Assembly (NCBI RefSeq): GCF_018403665.1
Contig: NZ_BOVJ01000106.1
Location: 1 to 48,070, forward strand
Direction: 5' to 3'
DNA from: Paenibacillus cisolokensis
GTDB taxonomy: Bacteria > Bacillota > Bacilli > Paenibacillales > Paenibacillaceae
DNA: 48,070 bases
Positions 25,045 through 33,211 of the stretch are shown piece after piece. A program made the translations under genes and the position numbers. The notes beneath the pieces are model-generated. The model had not been told where the DNA came from, made no database searches, and saw nothing but the letters and a program-made list of their open reading frames with translations. Numbering within the stretch: position 1 is the first letter of the stretch; each line of letters starts with the position of its first letter.

Positions 25045-25473
25045 TCACGACCGGGAAGCGTTGTTCCGAAGCTTCTCGAGATGCTTTTTCCGCAGCTCTT
25101 TTTTCAGCTCTTCCCATTTGTCCTTGTTCGCTGCTTTCGCCTTGCGGATATCCTCACGCAGCTGTTCCTTTGTCTTGCCCTCAACCGGCAGTCCGAAATA
25201 CCGGGCCACGTATTGCAGCCGCGCCATCTCTCTCGCTTCCCGGTCTTTGTCGCATTCCTTGCGTTGCTTATGCACCTTGCCGTCCGCAGCGTCCGGAGCC
25301 CGTTCGGCGGAGGAAGGCTTCGGCTCTGCAGCCTGCGGCGGCTTGGCGGCCCCGGGCGCTTGCTCGGCAGCTTGCGGCGCCGTCTCGGCTGCCTGCGGCG
25401 CCGCAGCGAGCGCCGATGCGCCGCCGGCCGTCAGCGCAATAACGATTGCGGACACGAGCAGTTTTCGATACAT
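25045..25473 (-). CDS. Secreted Ala/Pro-rich, helical hypothetical protein (142 aa)
   Basis: A 142-residue protein with a signal peptide (LLVSAIVIALTAGGASALAA). Residues 24-65 are a low-complexity stretch built on APQAAE-like units, and the charged C-terminal half is certainly helical (REAREMARLQYVARYFGLPV, then KEQLREDIRKAKAANKDKWE). The YFGLPVEGKTKEQLREDIRKA part looks like a small SAP/HeH-type or helical-hairpin motif, which I cannot name. The start at 25473 follows AGGGGAG; the longer open frame is ignored. It converges on the repeat protein and shares its terminator. It is probably exported; the function is unknown. Confidence 0.72.
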   Translation of the reverse strand: MYRKLLVSAIVIALTAGGASALAAAPQAAETAPQAAEQAPGAAKPPQAAEPKPSSAERAPDAADGKVHKQRKECDKDREAREMARLQYVARYFGLPVEGKTKEQLREDIRKAKAANKDKWEELKKELRKKHLEKLRNNASRS

Positions 25474-25544
25474 GGATGCTCCCCTTTCTTCAGTGCGGCA
25501 CTGGCCGCTTTTTCCATGTATAGAATACCCGGCGTGGTAAAGTT

Positions 25545-26173
25545 TCATTCGAGCGGGGTTTTTCCGTCAGCGGCGGGGAGACACCAGACCAAATGCAGCA
25601 TGCCGGACATATAATGTTCCGCTTTTACAATCCTTAGCGGAGACGCCTGAATGAGCCCCATGATGTCCCGGTTATGATGGCAGCCCGCAATCCGGTAGGC
25701 CAACGGGTCCAGTATGTTTTGGGCTAAAGCGATCGCCTTGTTGGAACTGAGCCCATGCTCCATCAACAAGATTTGGCCTCCGGGCTTGCACCAGCGATTA
25801 AGATTATGTAAAACGTTTTCCGGATTGCGATACGCGCATAAAGACAGGGTGGAGACGACCGTATCGAACGATTGTTCAGGCAGAACGAGACGGTCCACAT
25901 CCCCTTCGATATACGTTATGTTCAGACCGTATAGCCGATTGCCAGCTGTCTTTGCTTTTTCAAGCATGGCCGGACTAAAATCGACCGCAGTCAGCTCCAC
26001 GCCCTGAGGGTAGACGGGAAAATTCGCTCCCGCTCCGACCCCCAGCTCCAATACCTGTCCGTGGGCCGAACCCAGCAATTTCCTGCGAAGATGACCGAGC
26101 TCTTGCGTCATTCGTTTTTTTCATATCGCTTCGCTTGCCGATTAAATTTTTTTACTTGCTTCTCGACGTTCAT
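25545..26173 (-). CDS. Class I SAM-dependent methyltransferase, one apparent frame break
   Basis: A 209-residue methyltransferase after repair. The SAM site is in GQVLELGVGAGANFP, with AVDFSPAMLEKA as motif II, IEGDVDRL as motif III and FDTVVSTLSLC as motif IV. As given, the first 21 codons (MNVEKQVKKFNRQAKRYEK) are cut off by a stop: an A7 run on the minus strand (26115-26121) needs one more A to join RYEKKR to MTQELGHLRRK. The N-terminus so restored fits this methyltransferase class well. A shorter start at 26111 would lack the first helix of the fold. The acceptor substrate is unknown; related proteins are often named phosphatidylethanolamine or ubiquinone/menaquinone-type methyltransferases without proof. 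Confidence 0.82.
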
Positions 26174-26241
26174 CACCTCACTCTCACCTCATCAACACTA
26201 TATTCAAATACTTATAGGTTTGTAAATATAATTTTCATTTT

Positions 26242-27117
26242 TTATTTTTTGTCGGCCTTATGATGCGCGCGCTGCCGCCATACGGCAGGCGTCACGCCGG
26301 TATACTTTTTGAACGCTTTCGAAAAAGACGGCAGGTCGGGATATCCTACCGATTGCGCGATTTCGGCCAACCTGTAGTCGGTCTGCTCCATCAACAGCTT
26401 CGCTTCGTTCATCTTCAAGCTTTGCAAGTATTTAAGCGGCGGCATCCCGTATGTCCGCGTAAACTGCTTGGTAAAATAGGTCCGTTCGACGCCGACATAG
26501 TCGGCCACGCCCTCGATCGAAATCCCGTCCGCATAGTGAATTTCCAGATAGTCCTTTCCTTTCTGCAACCAATTCCGCGGCTCCTCGGCGCGCGCACCGC
26601 TTGCATAAGTTGCGGCCGTCACGGAGTCCAGAATCCGGTAAAACATGCTCAGCCTCGCCAGATCGGAATGCGCGTCCGTCTCGACAAGCTTGAAAAACTG
26701 CTCGATCAGCTCCAGCGTATCTTCCGTCAGCGCGTTCTCAATATGCGAATGGTAAGGCCCGAGCCCGATCCGTTCCAGCAATTGCAGCGCAAGCTTGCCG
26801 TCAAAAGCGAAGAACACTTTTTTGAGCAATTTGCGGGGGTTTGTATAATATTCGTGCGTCACCTGCGGAAACAGGCAAAACAGGTCGTTCGGACGCAGAC
26901 GGTACGTCCGGTTCCCCTGGATGAACGTCCCTTCCCCTTCAACCACAAAAAGCAGATAGTAGTATGGCGTAATGCGCGGACCGATATGATAGTTGGGCTT
27001 GGCGATATTGGCGCCGAGCCGGATCGGCCAGGCCGCGCCCGCGCGCTCGAAAGCGGACGGAGTGAAATAGTGGATTTCCAGCAGTTCGTGATGATCCTCT
27101 TTCATGTTGTTGAACAT
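26242..27117 (-). CDS. AraC family transcriptional regulator
   Basis: A 291-residue regulator with a cupin-like ligand domain at residues 10-160 (YHIGPRITPYYYLLFVVEGE, then FIQGNRTYRLRPNDLFCLFP) and an AraC DNA-binding domain at about 190-285, with two helix-turn-helix units (SIEGVADYVGVERTYFTKQF and LAEIAQSVGYPDLPSFSKAF). The ATG at 27117 follows GAGGTGG. It is transcribed away from the monooxygenase/transporter genes that start 227 bases away, so it is the likely regulator of that unit. The ligand would be a small molecule, perhaps the sugar-like substrate (inference). Confidence 0.9.
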   Translation of the reverse strand: MFNNMKEDHHELLEIHYFTPSAFERAGAAWPIRLGANIAKPNYHIGPRITPYYYLLFVVEGEGTFIQGNRTYRLRPNDLFCLFPQVTHEYYTNPRKLLKKVFFAFDGKLALQLLERIGLGPYHSHIENALTEDTLELIEQFFKLVETDAHSDLARLSMFYRILDSVTAATYASGARAEEPRNWLQKGKDYLEIHYADGISIEGVADYVGVERTYFTKQFTRTYGMPPLKYLQSLKMNEAKLLMEQTDYRLAEIAQSVGYPDLPSFSKAFKKYTGVTPAVWRQRAHHKADKK

Positions 27118-27221
27118 ACGACCACCTCATAGGAATCTATATGCAATGAAAGATATGGCAAAACCACAAAATGACAAACAATTTCCGCCACGAATTGCCA
27201 TAGACGACGGCGGAAGCGACC

Positions 27222-27230
27222 TGCTATGAT
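27222..27230 (+). promoter_or_regulatory. Possible extended -10 element upstream of the monooxygenase gene
   Basis: TGCTATGAT, a TGn-extended -10 box (TATGAT at 27225-27230), in the divergent gap between the AraC gene and the monooxygenase gene. No good -35 hexamer lies at 17 bases, which is tolerable with an extended -10 and an activator. The AT-rich stretch 27231-27290 follows. Weak evidence. Confidence 0.35.
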
Positions 27231-27343
27231 CATTATCAATATTAATCCTATCATTTTAATCGGTTATATACCAGACATCTGGTTATGGCAATTCGGGAAA
27301 TCACGATTATTACGAAACATCGCGTACAAAGGGGCTCGAAAAC

Positions 27344-28475
27344 ATGGCAAAGCAAACCAAAGTCGAATTCGGTTGGTTTATTCCAACAAACGGGGACGGC
27401 CGATATTTGGGCGTCAAGCCGGAACGGGAACCTTCTCCGCAATATTTCGTTCAGGTTGCGCAGGCTGCCGAACGGGCCGGATACGAGTTCGCACTCATTC
27501 CGGCGGGAGGAGATTGTTGGGACGGCTGGATCGTCGGCTCCTGGGTGGCGGCATCGACCACCAGGCTGAAGCCGCTTGTCGCCGTGCGGCCCGGTTTGCT
27601 GACGCCGGGGCTTGCCGCCCGCATCGCGGCGACGCTGGACCAGATGTCGGGCGGACGGGCGCTGATCAATGTCGTAACCGGCCACTATCCGGAAGACTTG
27701 AAAGCGACGGGCGATCCGCTCTACGGCGACCATGACGAGCGCTACGCGCGCACCAAAGAGTTTCTGGACGTGTTGACAGGGGTATGGCAAACGTCTGCGG
27801 AGTCCGGCGGATTCCATTATGAGGGACGGCACTACCGGATAGAAGGCGGTGTCTGCAAGCCGTCTGTAGTGCAGCGTCCGTATCCGCCGCTGTATTTCGG
27901 CGGCAGCTCGCCCGCGGGCAAGCGCGTCGCGGCGGAAATGGCGGATGTGTACCTGATGTGGACAGAGCCGGTGGACTGGATCCGCGAACAAATCGCCGAA
28001 ATGCGCCGCTATCTGGACGAGGTGGAGACGGAAAAGGCGTCAAGCGCGAACTGCGCTACGGCATCCGCGCGCAAATTGTGGTGCGGGAGTCGGAAGACGA
28101 AGCGTGGGAAGCAGCATGGAACATTTTGAGCAAAGCCGACCGCAAGCTGATCGACGAACGGGAAAAGCGCCATGCCAACACGGACGCTGTCGGCCAGAAA
28201 CGGCAAATGGAGCTGTTCGCGGGCGCCAAAAACAAGGATTATCTGATCGGCCCGAATCTGTGGTCCGGACTGTCGGCGGTGCGCGGCGGCGGCGGCGTGA
28301 CGTTCGTAGGCACGCCCGAGCAGGTGTCCGACCGCATTGTCGAGTTTGTCGAGGCCGGCATTACGTCGTTTATTTGTCCGGATATCCGCATCTTGAAGAA
28401 GCCGAAATATCCGGCAAGCTGTTTCTGCCGCTGGTCAAGCGGAAACTGGCTGACAAAGGTTACAGCGTCACATGA
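27344..28475 (+). CDS. LLM-class flavin-dependent monooxygenase, SsuD-like, two apparent frame breaks
   Basis: A bacterial-luciferase-like enzyme of the alkanesulfonate monooxygenase (SsuD) group, expected to use reduced FMN and O2 to release sulfite from a sulfonate. Features seen are VEFGWFIPTNGDGRYLG at the N-terminus, LVAVRPGLLTPGLAARIAAT, GRALINVVTGHYPEDLKATG, YPPLYFGGSSPAGKRVAAE and YLIGPNLWSGLSAVRGG. Two breaks occur: at G2/A4 28032-28037, where one added G gives ETEKGVKRELRYGIR, and at T3 28373-28375, where one added T gives TSFILSGYPHLEEAE. The repaired length is 377 residues, as for SsuD. The unusual point is the downstream partner: a sugar-type importer rather than the SsuABC sulfonate importer. 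Confidence 0.86.
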
Positions 28476-28554
28476 CGATGCGCGCACATCGCGGAACGGG
28501 ATGACATCCGCGCCGCATTTTTACAGAGAAAATAGGCAGGAGGGGCATATCGAG

Positions 28555-29849
28555 ATGAAGATCGGAATCACCAAAAACGCAAATTCGTGATGTTATGGGC
28601 ACTGACGCTTGCCATGACCTTGATTTTGGCGGCCTGCGGCTCATCCGGCAACGAAGCGGGCGAAACATCGTCTCCCGCAGGCGAATCGTCCGGCAAGCAG
28701 GTGACGATCAGCTTTATCCACTGGCGGGGCGAGGATAAGGAAGTGCTGGATCGTATCATCGGGAAGTTCGAAGCGGAAAATCCCGGCATCAAAGTCGCCA
28801 CGCAAATCTTCCCGTCGGAGCAATATCAGTCGACCGCGCAAGCCAAACTGCTGGACGGCTCGACCGGCGACGTATTCACCGCGTTCCCCGGCGCGCAATT
28901 CGAAGCGATTGCCAAGGCGGGCCTGTTTGCCGATTTGAGCAACGAATCGTTTATTGACCGTTTCGTACCGTCGCTCATCGAAGCGGGACAGAAAGACGGG
29001 CAGCAGCTCGCCATCCCGTACCAGCTGGTGTACAACATTCCGATTTACAACGTCGAGCTGTTCGAGAAATACGGCATCGAAGTGCCGAACGACTGGGACA
29101 GCTTCCTGAAGGCTGCGGAAACGCTGAAAGCCAATGGCATCATCCCGATCGCCTTCCCCGGAGCGGACATCGGACCGGGTCAGTTCATGAATCCGATGGT
29201 GATGAACAATGCGCCGGATGAAGAGATTTTCGCCAAACTGGAAGCGGGAACGGCCAAATTGACCGACGAATGGTGGGTCAAGACGCTCGAACAGTTCAAG
29301 ACGCTTAACGACAAAGGATATTTCCAGAAAGACGCGCTGGGTACGAAAGGCGATGCCGCCATTGCCCTGTTTACCCGGGGAGAAGCGGCGATGCTGGCCA
29401 CCGGCTCCTATCAGCTGGCCGGCAACAAAGCGATCAATCCCGATCTGAAGCAAGGTTTGCTGGCGCCGATTACCGTGCCGGCCGACCAGGCCGTCTATGA
29501 AGGCATTCATACGACAACCTTCATGCTCGCGGTCAACAGCCGCTCCAAGCATCCGGAGGAAGCGAAAAAGTTCATCGAATTTCTGAGCCGGCCCGAAATT
29601 GCGGCGGAATACGCCAACGGAACCGGACAGAACGTAACGGTGAAGGATGTGGAATATACGAGCGAGGAACTGCAAATTGTGTCCGAGTGGACGAAGAAGA
29701 AGACGCGCTTCCAGCCGCGCTTTACGATTACGAACGCCGAAGTGCAGAAGGCCGTGCTGAGTTCCATCCAGGCCGTACTGGGCGGAACCGATCCGCAGAA
29801 GGCTGCGGCCGACGCGCAAACGATCGTGGACCAACAGATAGGAAAGTAA
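28555..29849 (+). CDS. CUT1-type sugar-binding lipoprotein, one apparent frame break
   Basis: Extracellular substrate-binding protein of 431 residues after repair. An A5 run at 28573-28577 needs one more A so that MKIGITKKRKFVMLW leads into the lipoprotein signal TLAMTLILAACGSS (lipobox LAAC); as given the start is lost and only a shorter version from 28587 is open. The mature part is a family 1 solute-binding protein (QVTISFIHWRGEDKEVLDRI, then AAMLATGSYQLAGNKAINPD and KFIEFLSRPEIAAEYANG). GCAGGAGGGG precedes the ATG. It follows the monooxygenase gene by 79 bases and precedes two permease genes, so all four are probably co-transcribed. Confidence 0.86.
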
Positions 29850-29853
29850 CGCC

Positions 29854-30722
29854 ATGAAAAGGTATGTAAAACTGCTGCCCTTCTATCTTCCCGGACTGGC
29901 GCTGTATCTCGTATGGTTCATCTATCCGACGCTCACAGGGTTTTATTATTCCTTGACCGACTGGGACGGCCTATCGCCGTCCTATCGGTTTGTCGGCCTG
30001 GACAACTACGGCGCGGTGGCCGGGGATATTCTGTTTCATAAATCGTTCGTCAACAATATCAAGTTTATGCTTACGGTCGTCATCCTGCAGACGGTGCTGT
30101 CGCTGCTGCTCGCGCTGCGGCTGTCCAGGCAGAGCAAGCTGAACATCGGCCTGCGCGCGCTGTTTTCGTGCCGACGATTCTGTCTTCCGTATCGGTCGGT
30201 TTTATCTGGACGTTCGTCTACGATCCTTCGCTCGGACTGCTGAACGGCGCGCTGAAAGCGGTCGGACTGGAATCGTGGACGCATAACTGGCTCGGCGACG
30301 CCAAAATCGCCATCTTCTCGGTGGCGGCGGTGCAGGCGTGGGCGCATATCGGCCAAATGCTGATTCTGTTTGTCGCGGGCATCCAGGCGATTCCGCATGA
30401 GCTGATCGAATCGGCAAAACTGGACGGAGCCGGCCCGCTCCGGCTGTTCGCCAGCGTCATGTGGCCGCTGCTCGCGCCGGCGGCCGCAATCGTCGTGTCC
30501 TACACCACGATTCAGTCGTTCAAGGCGTTCGATCTCGTCTTCACCATGACCGGCGGCGGCCCGAACTACGCCACGGAAATTTTGTCGACGTATATTTACA
30601 ACTCCGCATTCATGAACTATACGTTCGGCAAGGCTTCCACCGCGTCCGTATATTTTCTTGTCCTGATTTCGCTGATGACGTACCTGCAGTTCCGCACGCT
30701 GCGGACGGAACGTATATCTTAA
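29854..30722 (+). CDS. CUT1 ABC transporter permease (MalF-like), one apparent frame break
   Basis: Membrane subunit of 289 residues after repair, with six helices and the EAA loop ELIESAKLDGAGPLRLFASV. The frame breaks in a T4 run at 30163-30166: one added T joins GLRALFF to VPTILSSVSVGFIWTFVYDP, a highly typical passage of this family. The ATG lies just after the binding-protein stop and follows GGAAAG. It pairs with the second permease to form the pore for the solute delivered by the lipoprotein. The ATPase is not encoded here; CUT1 systems of Firmicutes commonly use a shared MsmX-like ATPase. Confidence 0.88.
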
Positions 30723-30736
30723 GCTAGGCTGGTGAC

Positions 30737-31555
30737 ATGATGACACTGAAATGGCTCGGCAACTTGCTCGTGATTTTGTTCGCTATCCTGATCATCGCGC
30801 CGCTGCTGATCGTGCTGTTCACCTCGTTCAAAACCACGCCGCAATTTTACGCCAGCCCGCTGGGCTTTCCGGAATCGCTGTCGTTTCACAATTTCATCGC
30901 GCTGTTCGAAGGACAGCCGATGCTCGCCTATTTTCGCAACAGCATTGCGGTCACGCTTTCGACGGTCGCGCTGGAACTGCTGACGGCGGGCTGCATCGCC
31001 TATGCCATCTCGCGCTCCGGCAAGCGGATCGGCAATCTCGCATTCGGCCTGTTCGCGCTCGGTCTGATGGTGCCGTCGCAGATCAACATGATTCCGATTT
31101 ACGCCATGATCCGCAGCCTGGGCTGGACTAACAGCCTGACCGCGCTCATTGTCGTGACAAGCGCGGTACTGCTGCCGCTGGCGGTGTTCATGCTGACCGG
31201 CTTCATGAAGACGCTCCCGAAGGAGATACTGGAGGCCGGCGAAATCGACGGCGCGGGCGAGTGGCGGCTGTTCACCCGGATCGCCCTGCCGCTTAGCGCG
31301 CCATACTTTGCGGCGACGGCCGCTTTTCTGTTCGTTATCGTGTGGAACGACCTGCTGTTTCCGATGCTGCTTCTGAGCGGCAAGGACAAGCTGACGTTGC
31401 CGCTGGCGCTGCTCAGTTTTCGCGGCGAGTACGTCTCCAACTATCCGCAGCTGCTCGCGGGCGTAGTCGTTACGGCGCTGCCGATGATTGTGCTGTTTGT
31501 GCTGCTGCAGCGGTATTTCATCTCGGGAGCGCTGGCAGGATCGTTGAAAGGCTGA
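30737..31555 (+). CDS. CUT1 ABC transporter permease (MalG-like)
   Basis: Second membrane subunit (272 residues), with six helices, the conserved opening LIIAPLLIVLFTSFKTTPQF, the EAA loop EILEAGEIDGAGEWRLFTRI and the typical ending LLQRYFISGALAGSLKG. The frame is intact. It starts at ATG 30737 (a second ATG follows immediately), 15 bases after the first permease. It is the last gene of the monooxygenase/transporter unit; the MCP gene beyond it converges. Confidence 0.92.
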   Translation: MMTLKWLGNLLVILFAILIIAPLLIVLFTSFKTTPQFYASPLGFPESLSFHNFIALFEGQPMLAYFRNSIAVTLSTVALELLTAGCIAYAISRSGKRIGNLAFGLFALGLMVPSQINMIPIYAMIRSLGWTNSLTALIVVTSAVLLPLAVFMLTGFMKTLPKEILEAGEIDGAGEWRLFTRIALPLSAPYFAATAAFLFVIVWNDLLFPMLLLSGKDKLTLPLALLSFRGEYVSNYPQLLAGVVVTALPMIVLFVLLQRYFISGALAGSLKG

Positions 31556-31655
31556 AACTTATCCGGCTCTGATTTCAGTTGTTCAGCACATAACCGCAAT
31601 CAACGGCGCTGCCTTAAAGCGCCAATAGCGACAATAGCTGCGGATGCTTCTTCGG

Positions 31656-32927
31656 CTACAGCTTGAATACGACCGTCTTCCGCTTCAGGCCGACGGCCTC
31701 GTCCCTCAGCAGTTCAGAGGAAGCGGAAATTTCCTGCATGATGGCCGTCTGTTCCTGGGCCGCGTGGGCAACGCGGGAGCTGCCGTCAGAGATCGAGAAT
31801 GCCGTATCCGCTATTTGTTTCGCCATCTCAAAGGTGCTGTTTATTTGTTCGGTCTGGGAAGTGATATGCTCGACGATGCTGTGCATGGCGCCGGCCGCTT
31901 CATTCACGGATGCGATGACTTCGTCCAGCACCACTCTTGCGCTCTCCCCGGTCGCCGTTTCGCGGCGAATCAGTTGCGCCTGTTTGTCCGTTTCATCGAC
32001 GACCGTCAGCGTCTGCTCCTGCATCTGTTTGACAAGCTGATTGATTTGTTCCACTGCGGACGCGCTATCTGCGGCCAGCTTGCGTATATGATGCGCGACG
32101 ACAGCAAAGCCCTGGCCGTGTTCGCCCGCGTGAGAAGCTTCGATCGACGCATTCAGCGCAAGCAAATGAGTTTGATCGGCGATGTGTCCGACAAGCATCG
32201 AAATTTGGCCGATTTCGTTCGCCTGATGCTCAAGGTTGCGGACGATTTCCAGCGTCTTCTCGCCGGCTTCCGAAATGTGGAGCATGCCGTCCACAAGAGA
32301 GCGAAGCCGGGCTGCGCTGTCTGCGATTGTGCTGACCATCGTTTCAGTAAGCTGTATAGCATGTCTCGCTTCGCTGCTGATTCCCTGTGCCGTCTTGGCC
32401 GATTGCTCGGCAGCGGCCAGCATCTTCTGAGCCGAGTCGGCCTGTATGGAAGCGCCGTCCGCCATACGGTCAATCGTGACGGAGATCGTTTCGATCTGTC
32501 CGGCCGCTTGTTTAATCGCCGCATCGAGCGTGTCGACGCTTCGGTCCGTAACGTTAATGCTTTCGGAAACTTCCGAAATCATTCTTTTCAGATTATCGAG
32601 CATCACCTGGAAGGAATGGTGCAGGGTTCCGATCTCATCTTTGGAACGATATGCAGGGATCGTTACGCTCAAATTGCCTTCGGCGACACTGTCGACGACA
32701 CGGGTCAGACGAAGCAGGGGCCTTATGATCAGCTGGGCAGCGATCCATCCGAGAATGCCGGTCCATAATACGCCCAAGACGAGGACGCCGGAAACATAGA
32801 CCCACTCTTTCATATCGGGAGCCAGCAGCGGCTTCAACTGAAAAATAAAGAAGGCGCTGGTTCCGTAGGTCGTAATCGAAACAACCAGTATACCGAGAAC
32901 AAGCTTAAATACAAGACTGAGCTTCAA
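31656..32927 (-). CDS. Methyl-accepting chemotaxis protein lacking an extracellular sensor domain
   Basis: A 423-residue chemoreceptor. Two membrane helices lie at residues about 7-29 and 44-68, joined by only some 15 residues (LKPLLAPDMKEWVY), so no ligand domain is exposed. HAMP is at about 69-122 and the signalling domain at 150-423, with the hairpin tip close to QISMLVGHIADQTHLLALNA and ASIEASHAGEHGQGFAVVAH. The usual EAARAGE and EIRKLA words are slightly altered (EASHAGE, HHIRKLA). It signals to CheA/CheW. The start is TTG at 32927 behind AGGGGGAT. It converges with the transporter unit and has no obvious partner here. Confidence 0.88.
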   Translation of the reverse strand: MKLSLVFKLVLGILVVSITTYGTSAFFIFQLKPLLAPDMKEWVYVSGVLVLGVLWTGILGWIAAQLIIRPLLRLTRVVDSVAEGNLSVTIPAYRSKDEIGTLHHSFQVMLDNLKRMISEVSESINVTDRSVDTLDAAIKQAAGQIETISVTIDRMADGASIQADSAQKMLAAAEQSAKTAQGISSEARHAIQLTETMVSTIADSAARLRSLVDGMLHISEAGEKTLEIVRNLEHQANEIGQISMLVGHIADQTHLLALNASIEASHAGEHGQGFAVVAHHIRKLAADSASAVEQINQLVKQMQEQTLTVVDETDKQAQLIRRETATGESARVVLDEVIASVNEAAGAMHSIVEHITSQTEQINSTFEMAKQIADTAFSISDGSSRVAHAAQEQTAIMQEISASSELLRDEAVGLKRKTVVFKL

Positions 32928-33211
32928 GCGAAATCCCCCTAGTTGTTTGTAATATTTTTCAACGAAATGATACCATGATTTTCTAGCGCTTAAAATGCAA
33001 TACTATCGAATTGTAAGCGTTTTACCATATATGTTCGATAAATATACAAAATTGTCCAAATATTTAAGCGCGAGATGAAAAGAAAACTCTTGTACAAAGC
33101 CTCACCTTCCACAATCCAATAAAAAATCCCTCCGGGCACGCCGACCAAGCGGACGCTCTCCGGAGGGAATCTTTTCTTCGATAAGCGATCGGCGTAACGG
33201 ATCGCGCGTGC
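32928..33211. other. Intergenic region between the chemoreceptor and GH16 genes
   Basis: 284 bases, AT-rich in 32940-33070. It holds the chemoreceptor promoter and, at 33012-33025, a catabolite-responsive-element-like sequence (TGTAAGCGTTTTAC). The GH16 terminator (33121-33168) lies at the other end. No coding frame is convincing. Confidence 0.55.
33121..33168 (-). terminator. Rho-independent terminator of the glycan-utilisation operon
   Basis: A perfect 9-bp stem TCCCTCCGG (33127-33135) with CCGGAGGGA (33160-33168); on the minus strand it is followed by six T (33126-33121). It lies about 44 bases past the GH16 stop, at the end of the whole unit. Confidence 0.85.

Noticed and set aside
23435..25117. 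A 560-codon open frame antisense to the aromatic-repeat protein
   Set aside because: It is a shadow of the high-GC coding strand. The sense frame has a signal peptide, ordered repeats, stalk domains and a good ribosome binding site; the antisense product is Arg/His-rich with no domain.
31590..31630. A small hairpin (GGCGCT/AGCGCC) between the permease and chemoreceptor genes as a terminator
   Set aside because: Only six pairs and no T tract on either strand; too weak to annotate.
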